Shown here: one piece after another, positions 32,804 to 40,293 of the stretch
Position numbering within the stretch: position 1 is the stretch's first letter
Layout: each line of letters opens with the position of its first letter
NCBI RefSeq assembly: GCF_001457025.1
Contig: NZ_KQ758601.1
Span: 464,664-528,663 of the forward strand
Origin: Pseudarthrobacter enclensis
GTDB taxonomy: Bacteria; Actinomycetota; Actinomycetes; Actinomycetales; Micrococcaceae
Direction: 5' to 3'
Length of the DNA: 64,000 nt
Translations under genes and position numbers: made by a program
Notes under the pieces: model-generated
What the model saw: only the letters and a program-made list of their open reading frames with translations
Database searches by the model: none
Told to the model about the DNA's origin: nothing

Positions 32804-33400
32804 GTGGCAGACCTTCTCCCCGAATACCTGACCTTCGACTACCGTTGCCGGTTCCGCGGCGTGCCGGGCGTCCACCATGACCCGGAGGACTACCCGCTTG
32901 TCTGGACGGTGGAGGTCTCAGGCCGCGCCTGGGACAACGAGGACGACGGCGGCGACGGTGCGGAAGTGTCCGTGGGCCGGGCTCAGCTGTACGTTGTCCC
33001 GAGCGCCGGGATCATCGACCTCTTCCTGACCCTGGATGCGGTGAACCAGGACGTGGCCGGCGTCGGGGAGATGCTCGCGATCAACCGCCCGGACCTGGTC
33101 AAGGACCTGGGCCTGGGCGGGGACCTGCTGATCCTTTCCGCCCTGCACGTGGCCCCGGCGTTCCGGGGAAACAAGCTGGGGCACACCATCCTCAAAGCCA
33201 TCCTGAGCAGCATCGGCCGGTCCGCGTCCAAAGTGGTCCTGGAGGCAACCCCGGCTGCCGCACCCGACGGCCCTGAAGCGGGAACCCCCGCGCATGACGC
33301 AGCAAAGGAGTCCCTGCGGCGTTACTGGAAGAGCTTCGGCTTCCAGCCCGCCCACGGCGACTACATGGTGTTCGACGATATGGCCGACGTCGTCGACTGA
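32804..33400 (+). CDS. GNAT-like acetyltransferase domain protein
   Basis: Cytoplasmic protein of 198 aa. The central segment LHVAPAFRGNKLGHTILKAI matches motif A of GNAT acetyltransferases, including an R-G-x-x-L-G acetyl-CoA loop. The N-terminal part (acidic WDNEDDGGDG and a beta-rich stretch) is not typical, so the acceptor substrate cannot be guessed. The start is a GTG with AAGGAG 4 nt upstream. It converges with the VOC gene 20 nt away. The fold assignment is good; activity is unproven. Confidence 0.65.
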   Translation: MADLLPEYLTFDYRCRFRGVPGVHHDPEDYPLVWTVEVSGRAWDNEDDGGDGAEVSVGRAQLYVVPSAGIIDLFLTLDAVNQDVAGVGEMLAINRPDLVKDLGLGGDLLILSALHVAPAFRGNKLGHTILKAILSSIGRSASKVVLEATPAAAPDGPEAGTPAHDAAKESLRRYWKSFGFQPAHGDYMVFDDMADVVD

Positions 33401-33419
33401 CGCCGGAAGTGGCTGCCCG

Positions 33420-33812
33420 TCACCAGGCGGCCCCAGGCTCATAGGACCCCGCGCTCCATTCACGGCCCTGGGGGTCCAGGACCCGGCAGCGGCGGGAACC
33501 CCACTCGGTGTCCTCCGGTTCGATGACCGGTCTTGCACCAGCGGCAAGGGCCCTGGCGAAGAATGCGTCGACGTCGTCCAGGTAAAGGTAGAGGCCCTGT
33601 CCCGTGGACCGGCCCACCAGGGGCGCCCGCTGGTAGTCCGCATCATCGCCGGCCACCATGAGGACAGCGTCTCCCATCCGGACCTCTGAGTGGACCACGG
33701 TTCCATCCGGACCGTCCTGGCGCCTGACGACGTCGAACCCCACAGCCTGCAGCCAGTCGAGCGCAGCCGGCGCATCGGGGTAGCTCAGGTACGCGAAAAG
33801 CCGCGGTTCCAT
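33420..33812 (-). CDS. VOC family (glyoxalase/bleomycin resistance-like) protein
   Basis: Small protein of 130 aa with the paired beta-alpha-beta-beta-beta modules of the vicinal oxygen chelate superfamily: LFAYLSYPDAPAALDWLQAV, HSEVRMGDAVLMVAG, YLYLDDVDAFFARALAAGA, and CRVLDPQGREWSAGSYEPG at the end. Members bind metals or drugs such as bleomycin; no specific role can be assigned. TAACAT lies 6 nt before the ATG on the minus strand, so it is probably leaderless. It is divergent from the TetR gene, with 99 bp between the two starts. Confidence 0.82.
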   Translation of the reverse strand: MEPRLFAYLSYPDAPAALDWLQAVGFDVVRRQDGPDGTVVHSEVRMGDAVLMVAGDDADYQRAPLVGRSTGQGLYLYLDDVDAFFARALAAGARPVIEPEDTEWGSRRCRVLDPQGREWSAGSYEPGAAW

Positions 33813-33818
33813 GCAGTG

Positions 33819-33824
33819 ATGTTA
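33819..33824 (-). promoter_or_regulatory. -10 box TAACAT of a leaderless promoter (VOC gene)
   Basis: TAACAT on the minus strand fits TAnnnT, 6 nt before the ATG at 33812, with no ribosome binding site. Confidence 0.55.
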
Positions 33825-33899
33825 CGGCTGCGCCGCCGATCACGTCACCCCCGCGTCCACCACAGGACGGGGAAAGTGCGTTGCCGGGAGGTTTGGCAA

Positions 33900-33905
33900 T
33901 AGTCT
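33900..33905 (+). promoter_or_regulatory. -10 box TAGTCT of a leaderless promoter (TetR gene)
   Basis: TAGTCT fits TAnnnT, 6 nt before the ATG at 33912. A GGGAGG run lies about 20 nt upstream of the ATG, too far to serve as a ribosome binding site. Confidence 0.6.
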
Positions 33906-33911
33906 GGCCAG

Positions 33912-34511
33912 ATGGGGACCAACACCGTGAACTCAGGCGAGCAGCTCGACAGGCAGTCCCGCATCCTCGAAGCTGCCCTCGACCTGCTCTCCCGGCACGG
34001 CATTGCCGGCGTGAGCATGCGGTCGGTGGCCCGGGAGGCAGGTGTCGCACTGGGCCTGGTCAACTACTACTACGACGACAAGACGAGCCTGATCCGGGCC
34101 GCCCTGCACCGTGTTGATGAGCATGACCTCCTGTTGGTGACCCCGGATCCGGAGTTATCCCCCGACGAACAACTGCGTACGGCCCTGCGCCGGGTGGCAG
34201 GCGCTGACCTGCTCACCACCAAGTACCTATCCTTGCGCCTGCACCTCTGGGCGCTGGCCCGGGCGGACGAGGGCTATGCAGAGATTAACGCGGCCGCCTT
34301 CGACAGGTACATCGACGGCTTGGCCGCGCTTGTCTCCAACGCCATGCCTACCCTTTCCTGGGACGAGTGCCGGGACCGGGCGTCGGACATCGTGGTCATC
34401 CAGAACGGGATGTGGCTGACGTCCCTGCTCGGCGTCGACAGCGAATCCATCGAGCGAAGCATCGCCCGCACGGAGGAGATCGCCTTCGCCCCCGCCCGCA
34501 CCGGCGGCTAA
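33912..34511 (+). CDS. TetR family regulator, BetI-like
   Basis: Repressor of 199 aa. The helix-turn-helix is at residues ~15-60 (ILEAALDLLSRHGIAGVSMR, then EAGVALGLVNYYYDDKTSL), and the remainder is an all-helical ligand-binding domain. The YYYDDK segment and overall length resemble BetI, the choline-responsive repressor. It lies directly upstream of betB-betA, and the intergenic region has two TTGAAC-N4-GTTCAA palindromes similar in sequence to known BetI operators, so repression of choline genes relieved by choline or betaine aldehyde is likely. The target assignment is from context, not tested. The start is set by the -10 box 6 nt upstream. Confidence 0.85.
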   Translation: MGTNTVNSGEQLDRQSRILEAALDLLSRHGIAGVSMRSVAREAGVALGLVNYYYDDKTSLIRAALHRVDEHDLLLVTPDPELSPDEQLRTALRRVAGADLLTTKYLSLRLHLWALARADEGYAEINAAAFDRYIDGLAALVSNAMPTLSWDECRDRASDIVVIQNGMWLTSLLGVDSESIERSIARTEEIAFAPARTGG

Positions 34512-34547
34512 ACCCCTCACGTCACGAAGGACTGCCCGACCGTCACA

Positions 34548-34565
34548 TTTGAACGAGCGTTCAAA
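34548..34565. promoter_or_regulatory. Operator 1, TetR/BetI-like palindrome
   Basis: TTTGAACG-AG-CGTTCAAA is a perfect 8-bp inverted repeat. Its TTGAAC-N4-GTTCAA core recurs 23 bp downstream. Confidence 0.75.
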
Positions 34566-34571
34566 GAAGTA

Positions 34572-34600
34572 TTGAACAGTCGTTCAACATGCATTACTGT
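34572..34600 (+). promoter_or_regulatory. Operator 2 overlapping the bet promoter
   Basis: TTGAACAGTCGTTCAA (34572-34587) repeats the TTGAAC-N4-GTTCAA design of operator 1. Its left half doubles as a -35 (TTGAAC), followed after 17 nt by -10 TACTGT (34595-34600). Repressor binding here would block RNA polymerase directly. Confidence 0.7.
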
Positions 34601-34606
34601 CCTTCT

Positions 34607-34681
34607 ATGACTTACGCCACACCCGGCCGGGGTCCCGCTGCAAGCGTCCGGCTGTACGCTTTCCGCCCCGAGCCCCACTAG
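34607..34681 (+). CDS. Possible leaderless 24-codon leader ORF upstream of betB
   Basis: An ATG exactly 6 nt after the TACTGT -10 box opens a 24-codon frame beginning MTYATPGRGP and ending FRPEPH before TAG. The spacing is the same as in the other leaderless genes of this window. Translation would end 7 nt before a 13-bp hairpin, a layout reminiscent of leader-peptide control, although no run of a single regulatory codon is evident. Existence as a translated peptide is inferred from position only; it could be a chance ORF. Confidence 0.4.
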   Translation: MTYATPGRGPAASVRLYAFRPEPH

Positions 34682-34688
34682 AGGATCT

Positions 34689-34722
34689 CCCGGCTGCCGC
34701 CCGGGTCCTGGCGGCAGCCGGG
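34689..34722 (+). promoter_or_regulatory. Leader hairpin upstream of betB
   Basis: CCCGGCTGCCGCC (34689-34701) pairs perfectly with GGCGGCAGCCGGG (34710-34722) around an 8-nt loop. It lies in the 5' untranslated region of the bet transcript just after the mini-ORF. There is no T-tract, so it may be an attenuator that needs a factor, or an mRNA stabiliser. Confidence 0.6.
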
Positions 34723-34941
34723 TCCCCTGCGGCAGGCACCCAGCCCCCGTTCCGCAGACAAGCGCCATCACCACCTACGCCGAAGACGCGGCACCGACCC
34801 CACGATCCACCCACAGGCAGACGCCGCATCACCGGCGCCGCTCCGCCCTACCGGCTTCACGCCATTGGCCGCCACCGGTGCACGCCCCGGCCGGCCCCAA
34901 GGCCACCCACCAAGCGCCATGACCCACCACAAGGGAGACCC

Positions 34942-36438
34942 ATGACAGCAACAGCATCCACCCTCTTCATCAACGGCTCCTGGGAAGCAGCCGCCTCCGG
35001 CGCCGTCCGGGAAATCCGGAACCCGGCGGACGGCGAACTGGTCGCCACAGTGTCGGAGGGCGGCAGGGAGGACGCCGAACGCGCCATCGCCGCCGCCCGG
35101 GCAGCCTTCGACTCCGGAGTCTGGTCAAGCGTTCCGGCGCCGGAGCGCGGCACGTTCCTCCTCAAGGTCGCCGCCGGGCTGCGCGAACACCGGGAAAAGT
35201 TTGCCCGCGCCGAATCGCTGGACACCGGCAAGAGGATGGTCGAGAGCCGCATCGATATTGATGACATCGCCGCCTGCTTTGAATACTTCGGCAGGCTCGC
35301 GGGGCAGCAGCCCGGCCGGGTGGTGGACGCCGGGAATCCGGACGTCGTCAGCAGGATTGTCTACGAACCCGTGGGCGTGTGCGGCCTGATCACGCCGTGG
35401 AACTACCCGCTGCTCCAGGCCGCCTGGAAGATCGCCCCCGCCCTGGCGGCCGGCTGCACCTTCGTCCTCAAGCCGGCCGAACTGACCCCGTCCACCAGCA
35501 TCCTCTGCCTCCAGCTCATGAAGGACCTGGGACTGCCCGACGGCGTCGCCAACCTTCTCACCGGGCCCGGCACCCAGGTCGGCGCACCGCTGTCCGAACA
35601 CCCCGACGTCGACCTCGTCTCCTTCACCGGCGGCCTGGAAACCGGCAAGCGCATTGCCGCCGCCGCAGCCGGGACCGTCAAGAAGATCGCGCTGGAGCTC
35701 GGCGGGAAGAACCCGAACGTCATTTTCGCCGACGCCGACTTCGACGCCGCCGTGGACAACGCCCTCAACGGCGCGTTCGTGCATTCCGGGCAGGTCTGCT
35801 CCGCCGGCGCCCGCCTGGTGGTGGAGGAATCCATCGCCGAGCGTTTCGTGGATGAACTGGTCCGCCGCGCCGAAGCCATCCGCCTGGGCGGCCCCTTCGA
35901 CGACAACGCCGAAACCGGCCCGCTCATCTCCGCCGAACACCGCGCCAAGGTCCACGAATACGTCCAGCGCGGCATCGCCGAGGGCGCCCGGCTGCGGACC
36001 GGCGGCTCGGCGCCTTCCGGGGAGAAGTACGACGCCGGGTTCTACTACCGGCCCACCATCCTGGACCAGGTGCAGCGCGGCATGTCCGTGGTCACCGATG
36101 AAGCGTTCGGTCCGGTGGTCACCGTGGAAACCTTCCGCACCGAAGACGAAGCCGTCGCCATCGCCAACGACACCATTTACGGCCTGGCCGGTGCCGTCTG
36201 GACCCAGGACGCCGGGAAGGCCCAGCGCGTTGCAGGCAGGCTCCGGCACGGCACCATCTGGATCAACGACTACCACCCCTACCTCCCCCAGGCCGAGTGG
36301 GGCGGCTTCGGCCAGTCCGGCGTCGGCCGCGAGCTGGGCCCCACGGGCCTGGCCGAATACCAGGAAGCCAAGCACATCTACCAGAACACCAGCCCGCAGG
36401 TCACCGGCTGGTTCGCTGACCACAGCAAGGAGAACTAG
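34942..36438 (+). CDS. betB: Betaine aldehyde dehydrogenase
   Basis: NAD(P)+-dependent aldehyde dehydrogenase of 498 aa. The N-terminal cofactor domain contains ITPWNYPLLQAAWKIAPALA and FTGGLETGKRIA; the catalytic Glu is in IALELGGKNPNVIF and the catalytic Cys in HSGQVCSAGARLVV. The C-terminal block reads YHPYLPQAEWGGFGQSGVGR. Directly followed by a GMC choline dehydrogenase gene (its TAG abuts the next ATG) and preceded by a BetI-like regulator, it almost certainly converts betaine aldehyde to glycine betaine. AAGGGAG precedes the ATG. Sequence alone would allow other aldehyde substrates; the operon decides the call. Confidence 0.92.
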   Translation: MTATASTLFINGSWEAAASGAVREIRNPADGELVATVSEGGREDAERAIAAARAAFDSGVWSSVPAPERGTFLLKVAAGLREHREKFARAESLDTGKRMVESRIDIDDIAACFEYFGRLAGQQPGRVVDAGNPDVVSRIVYEPVGVCGLITPWNYPLLQAAWKIAPALAAGCTFVLKPAELTPSTSILCLQLMKDLGLPDGVANLLTGPGTQVGAPLSEHPDVDLVSFTGGLETGKRIAAAAAGTVKKIALELGGKNPNVIFADADFDAAVDNALNGAFVHSGQVCSAGARLVVEESIAERFVDELVRRAEAIRLGGPFDDNAETGPLISAEHRAKVHEYVQRGIAEGARLRTGGSAPSGEKYDAGFYYRPTILDQVQRGMSVVTDEAFGPVVTVETFRTEDEAVAIANDTIYGLAGAVWTQDAGKAQRVAGRLRHGTIWINDYHPYLPQAEWGGFGQSGVGRELGPTGLAEYQEAKHIYQNTSPQVTGWFADHSKEN

Positions 36439-38079
36439 ATGCACTACGACAACATCGAGGACGCCGAGGACCGCGCGTTCGACTACGTGGTGATCGGCGG
36501 CGGCTCCGCCGGGGCCGCCGTGGCAGCCCGGCTCAGCGAGGATCCGGAGGTGACCGTGGCCCTCATCGAGGCGGGTCCGGACGACCGGAACATCCCCGAG
36601 ATCCTGCAGCTGGACCGCTGGATGGAGCTGCTGGAATCCGGCTACGACTGGGACTACCCCATCGAGCCGCAGGAAAACGGCAACTCCTTCATGCGGCACG
36701 CCCGCGCCAAGGTGATGGGCGGCTGCTCCAGCCACAACTCCTGCATCGCCTTCTGGGCACCGCGCGAGGACCTGGACGAATGGGAATCAAAGTACGGCGC
36801 CACCGGCTGGAATGCCGCCAACGCCTGGCCGCTGTACAAGCGGCTGGAAACCAACGAGGACGCCGGCCCGGACGCACCGCACCACGGGGACTCGGGCCCC
36901 GTGCACCTGATGAACGTACCCCCGGCGGATCCTGCCGGCGTCGCCCTCCTGGATGCCTGCGAACAGGCGGGCATCCCGCGCGCAAAGTTCAACACCGGCA
37001 CCACCGTGGTCAACGGCGCCAACTTCTTCCAGATCAACCGCCGCGCGGACGGCACCCGGTCCTCCAGCTCCGTCTCCTACATCCACCCCATCGTGGACCG
37101 CCCCAACTTCACCCTGCTGACCGGCCTGCGCGCCCGCCAGCTGGTCTTCGACGCGGACAAGCGCTGCACCGGTGTGGACGTGGTGGACGGCGCGTTCGGC
37201 CGGACGCACCGGCTCACCGCGCACCGTGAGGTCGTTGTGTCCACCGGCGCCATCGACTCCCCCAAGCTGCTCATGCTCTCCGGCATCGGCCCGGCAGACC
37301 ACCTCGCCGCACACGGCATCGAGGTCCTGGTGGACTCGCCCGGCGTCGGCGAAAACCTGCAGGACCACCCGGAGGGCGTGGTGCAGTTCGAGGCCAAGCA
37401 GCCCATGGTGCAGGCCTCCACCCAGTGGTGGGAAATCGGCATCTTCACCCCTACGGAGGACGGGCTGGACCGCCCGGACCTGATGATGCACTACGGCTCG
37501 GTCCCGTTCGACATGAACACCCTGCGGCACGGCTACCCCACTACCGAGAACGGCTTCAGCCTTACCCCGAACGTCACCCATGCCCGGTCCCGCGGCACGG
37601 TCCGGCTGCGCAGCCGCGATTTCCGGGACAAGCCCATGGTTGATCCGCGCTACTTCACCGACCCCGACGGCCATGACATGCGCGTCATGGTGGCCGGCAT
37701 CCGCAAGGCCCGCGAGATCGCCGCGCAGCCCGCCATGGCCGAATGGGCCGGCCGCGAACTCTCGCCGGGCGCCGGGGCCCAGACCGACGAAGAGCTGCAG
37801 GACTACATCCGCAAGACCCACAACACCGTCTACCACCCCGTGGGCACCGTCCGGATGGGAGCGCCCGACGACGGCATGTCCCCTTTGGACCCCCAGTTGC
37901 GGGTCAAAGGCGTCACCGGCCTCCGGGTCGCCGACGCGTCCGTCATGCCTGAGCACGTCACGGTCAACCCCAACATCACCGTGATGATGATCGGCGAACG
38001 CTGTGCAGACCTCATCAAGGCGGACCGCGCCGGCGCCGACGCCCGGGAAGACAAGGAGCTCAGCACCTCCCTCGCCTGA
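36439..38079 (+). CDS. betA: Choline dehydrogenase / GMC oxidoreductase
   Basis: FAD enzyme of 546 aa in the glucose-methanol-choline family that oxidises choline to betaine aldehyde. The N-terminal dinucleotide fold is DYVVIGGGSAGAAVAARLSE; GMC signature segments are ARAKVMGGCSSHNSC and STGAIDSPKLLMLSGIGPAD; the active-site His is in NTVYHPVGTVRMG, with the partner Asn in VTVNPNITVMMIGERCADLI. The ATG follows the betB stop without any gap, indicating translational coupling. The C-terminal residues after about 530 are a charged tail. Cofactor reoxidation (oxygen or quinone) cannot be told from sequence. Confidence 0.93.
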   Translation: MHYDNIEDAEDRAFDYVVIGGGSAGAAVAARLSEDPEVTVALIEAGPDDRNIPEILQLDRWMELLESGYDWDYPIEPQENGNSFMRHARAKVMGGCSSHNSCIAFWAPREDLDEWESKYGATGWNAANAWPLYKRLETNEDAGPDAPHHGDSGPVHLMNVPPADPAGVALLDACEQAGIPRAKFNTGTTVVNGANFFQINRRADGTRSSSSVSYIHPIVDRPNFTLLTGLRARQLVFDADKRCTGVDVVDGAFGRTHRLTAHREVVVSTGAIDSPKLLMLSGIGPADHLAAHGIEVLVDSPGVGENLQDHPEGVVQFEAKQPMVQASTQWWEIGIFTPTEDGLDRPDLMMHYGSVPFDMNTLRHGYPTTENGFSLTPNVTHARSRGTVRLRSRDFRDKPMVDPRYFTDPDGHDMRVMVAGIRKAREIAAQPAMAEWAGRELSPGAGAQTDEELQDYIRKTHNTVYHPVGTVRMGAPDDGMSPLDPQLRVKGVTGLRVADASVMPEHVTVNPNITVMMIGERCADLIKADRAGADAREDKELSTSLA

Positions 38080-38192
38080 ACGGCGGAAAGCCGGGGGCCG
38101 CGTTCCCAACAGCGCCGGCCCCCGCAGAACGTTATCCCGCCGCACCCCAGGGCGGCCGTTCCCATCGTGCTTTTCTGATCTAGGAGTCCATA

Positions 38193-39836
38193 GTGGAACC
38201 CAGCAAGAGTATTGATTCAAGCGGCATGGACGAATTCGGCTACACCCAGACGCTGGACCGCAGCATCGGCAAGTTCGCCAGCTTCGCCGCAGGTGTCAGC
38301 TACATCTCCATCCTCACCGGTGTCTTCCAGCTGTTCTATTTCGGTTTCTCCATGGCCGGTCCCGCGTATGCGTGGTCCTGGCCCATCGTCTTCGTCGGCC
38401 AGCTGATGGTGGCGCTCTGCTTCGCCGAGCTGGCCGGCCGCTACCCGGTGGCCGGTTCGGTCTACAACTGGGCCAAGCGGCTCGCGTCCGGGACTTCCTC
38501 CTGGCTGGCGGGCTGGCTGCTGATGCTGTCCTCGATCATGGCCCTCGGATCCGTGGCCCTGGCGCTGCAGATCACGCTGCCGCAGCTGTGGTCCGGCTTC
38601 CAGTTCGTCGGCGACGGCACCGGCCCGTTCGACTTCGCCATGAATGGCGTGGTGCTGGCCACCATCATGATCACCATCTCCACCCTCATCAATGCGTTCG
38701 GCGTGAAGTTGATGACCCGGATCAACAGCATCGGCGTCTTCGTGGAACTGATCGCCGCGGTGTTGCTGATCCTCGCCCTGGGCTGGCACGTGGTCCGCGG
38801 CCCGGAGGTCTTCTTCGACACTGCCGGCTTTGGCGAGGGCCATGACCTGGGCTTCTTCGGCGTCTTCCTGATCGGCGCCATGGCCTCCGGGTACGTCATG
38901 TACGGCTTCGACACCGCCAGTTCATTGGGAGAGGAGACGAAAGACCCCAAGCGGACGGCCCCCAAGGCCATCCTCCGGGCGGTCACGGCATCCTTCCTCC
39001 TGGGCGGCCTGATCCTGCTGTTCGGCATCCTCGCGGCGCCGGACCTCACCGACCCGAAGGTGGGATCGGCTGACGGCGGGCTGCAGCACATCGTGCTCAG
39101 CGTCCTGGGCGGCCCGTTCGGCAAGGCCTTCCTGGTCTGCATCGTGGTGGCGGTGGTGGTGTGCACCCTCGCCGTCCACGCTGCAGCGATCCGGATGATG
39201 TTTGCCATGGCCCGGGACAACAATTTGCCGTTCAGCCGGCAGCTCAGCAAGGTGGACCCGGTGCGCCGCACCCCCACCGTGGCCGCCATCGTCATTGGCG
39301 TCCTGGCTGTGGTCCCTCTGCTCATCAACGTGATGCAGCCGGCCATCTTCACCATCCTGTCCAGCATCAGCATCGTGCTGATCTACCTGTCCTACCTGCT
39401 GGTGACGGTTCCCCTGCTGCGCAAGCGGTTCCAGCGGAAATGGCCCATCCGGGACGCCGAGGGGTCCGAGGCAGGGTTCAGCATGGGCAAATGGGGACTG
39501 CCGGTGAACATCCTGGCCGTCCTGTGGGGCGGTGCCATGACACTGAACCTCATTTGGCCGCGCCAGGAGATCTACAACTCCGTACCGCCCTTCGAGTGGT
39601 ACCTGCAGTGGGGCGGCGTCATCTTCGTTGCTGCCGTCACCGTGGGCGGCGCCCTGCTCTACCGGCTGAAGATCCGGCACCAGACCGGCGTGCTGGCCGA
39701 GCACGCCGCCGCCGTGGCGGCGCATCCTTCCTCCGGTCCGGCCGGGGAGGCTGCTCAGCAGCCTGCCCAGGGCGCTGAGCCGTCCCGCTCCCCGGCGTCT
39801 CCGGACCTCGTGGATGAAGCGGTCAAGGTGCCCTAG
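38193..39836 (+). CDS. APC superfamily permease, amino acid/choline transporter type
   Basis: Membrane transporter of 547 aa with about 12 helices and a 50-residue Ala/Pro-rich cytoplasmic tail. FAAGVSYISILTGVFQLFYF and FAELAGRYPVAGSVYNWAKR are typical of the amino acid/choline transporter (ACT) branch, which includes fungal choline and GABA permeases; GFDTASSLGEETKDPKRTAP is the conserved cytoplasmic loop. Its place between betA and gbcA points to choline or betaine uptake. The GTG start has TAGGAG 6 nt upstream. A strong terminator follows, so the betB-betA-permease unit ends here. The substrate is inferred from context. Confidence 0.85.
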   Translation: MEPSKSIDSSGMDEFGYTQTLDRSIGKFASFAAGVSYISILTGVFQLFYFGFSMAGPAYAWSWPIVFVGQLMVALCFAELAGRYPVAGSVYNWAKRLASGTSSWLAGWLLMLSSIMALGSVALALQITLPQLWSGFQFVGDGTGPFDFAMNGVVLATIMITISTLINAFGVKLMTRINSIGVFVELIAAVLLILALGWHVVRGPEVFFDTAGFGEGHDLGFFGVFLIGAMASGYVMYGFDTASSLGEETKDPKRTAPKAILRAVTASFLLGGLILLFGILAAPDLTDPKVGSADGGLQHIVLSVLGGPFGKAFLVCIVVAVVVCTLAVHAAAIRMMFAMARDNNLPFSRQLSKVDPVRRTPTVAAIVIGVLAVVPLLINVMQPAIFTILSSISIVLIYLSYLLVTVPLLRKRFQRKWPIRDAEGSEAGFSMGKWGLPVNILAVLWGGAMTLNLIWPRQEIYNSVPPFEWYLQWGGVIFVAAVTVGGALLYRLKIRHQTGVLAEHAAAVAAHPSSGPAGEAAQQPAQGAEPSRSPASPDLVDEAVKVP

Positions 39837-40293
39837 CGGACACATCATTACCCGGCCACGGCGCCGGGGAAGGGCCGACGGCGGCACGCACCGCCGTCGG
39901 CCCTTTCCTGCTGCCCGGCGCAGGCCGGAACGGGCCCGTACCGGGTGCGCGGAGAGACCTCTTGGCCCCCTTCCGCAGGGCGGCTAAACCGCTTTGCGGG
40001 CACAGCTTTCGGGCCGCGAAAAGCCCGCTGATCTGCACTGTTCCAGATGACGTGCGTAACAGCTTGACAGCACGCGTGGCATACGTCACGCTGTTGCACA
40101 TAATGATTGTTGTTGCGTAAGACGCACGCGAAAGGCCCGAAGATGGAGACGCTCCCAAGCATCATCCGCAGGACATTTCCCAGCGCCTCGCCGTTCTCCT
40201 GAACGAGTAACTTCAAACCCAGACGACGCCGGTTGACTCCACCAACGCCGTAGTCCCCAAAAGCCACATTGATCCAGCCCTCCGGGAGAAAAA
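39837..40293. other. 457-bp intergenic region upstream of gbcA
   Basis: After the terminator at 39870-39905 this holds a TTGACA -35-like box at 40064-40069 and an inverted pair GTGCGTAACAGC (40052-40063) / GCTGTTGCAC (40090-40099) around it. It also holds a degenerate BetI-like site, TGAACGAG-N4-TTCAAA (40200-40217). No protein gene is convincing. The promoter for gbcA must lie here, but I cannot fix the -10 box with certainty. Confidence 0.5.
39870..39905 (+). terminator. Rho-independent terminator after the bet operon
   Basis: AAGGGCCGACGGCGG (39870-39884) pairs perfectly with CCGCCGTCGGCCCTT (39891-39905) over 15 bp, followed by TCC. Nearly the same arms recur at 44381-44420 after fdhA. 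Confidence 0.85.

Larger units (their letters stand above)
34512..34941. other. 430-bp regulatory region between the TetR gene and betB
   Basis: It holds two palindromic operators (34548-34565, 34572-34587), a promoter overlapping the second, a leaderless 24-codon ORF (34607-34681) and a 13-bp hairpin (34689-34722). The remaining ~220 bp up to the betB ribosome binding site have no recognisable gene; an apparent reverse-strand ORF there is an out-of-frame by-product of the high GC content. Confidence 0.7.

Noticed and set aside
33881..33899. TTGCC...GGCAA inverted repeat before the TetR gene
   Set aside because: The 5-bp arms with a 9-nt spacer are too weak and do not match the TTGAAC operators downstream, so it was not called as an operator.
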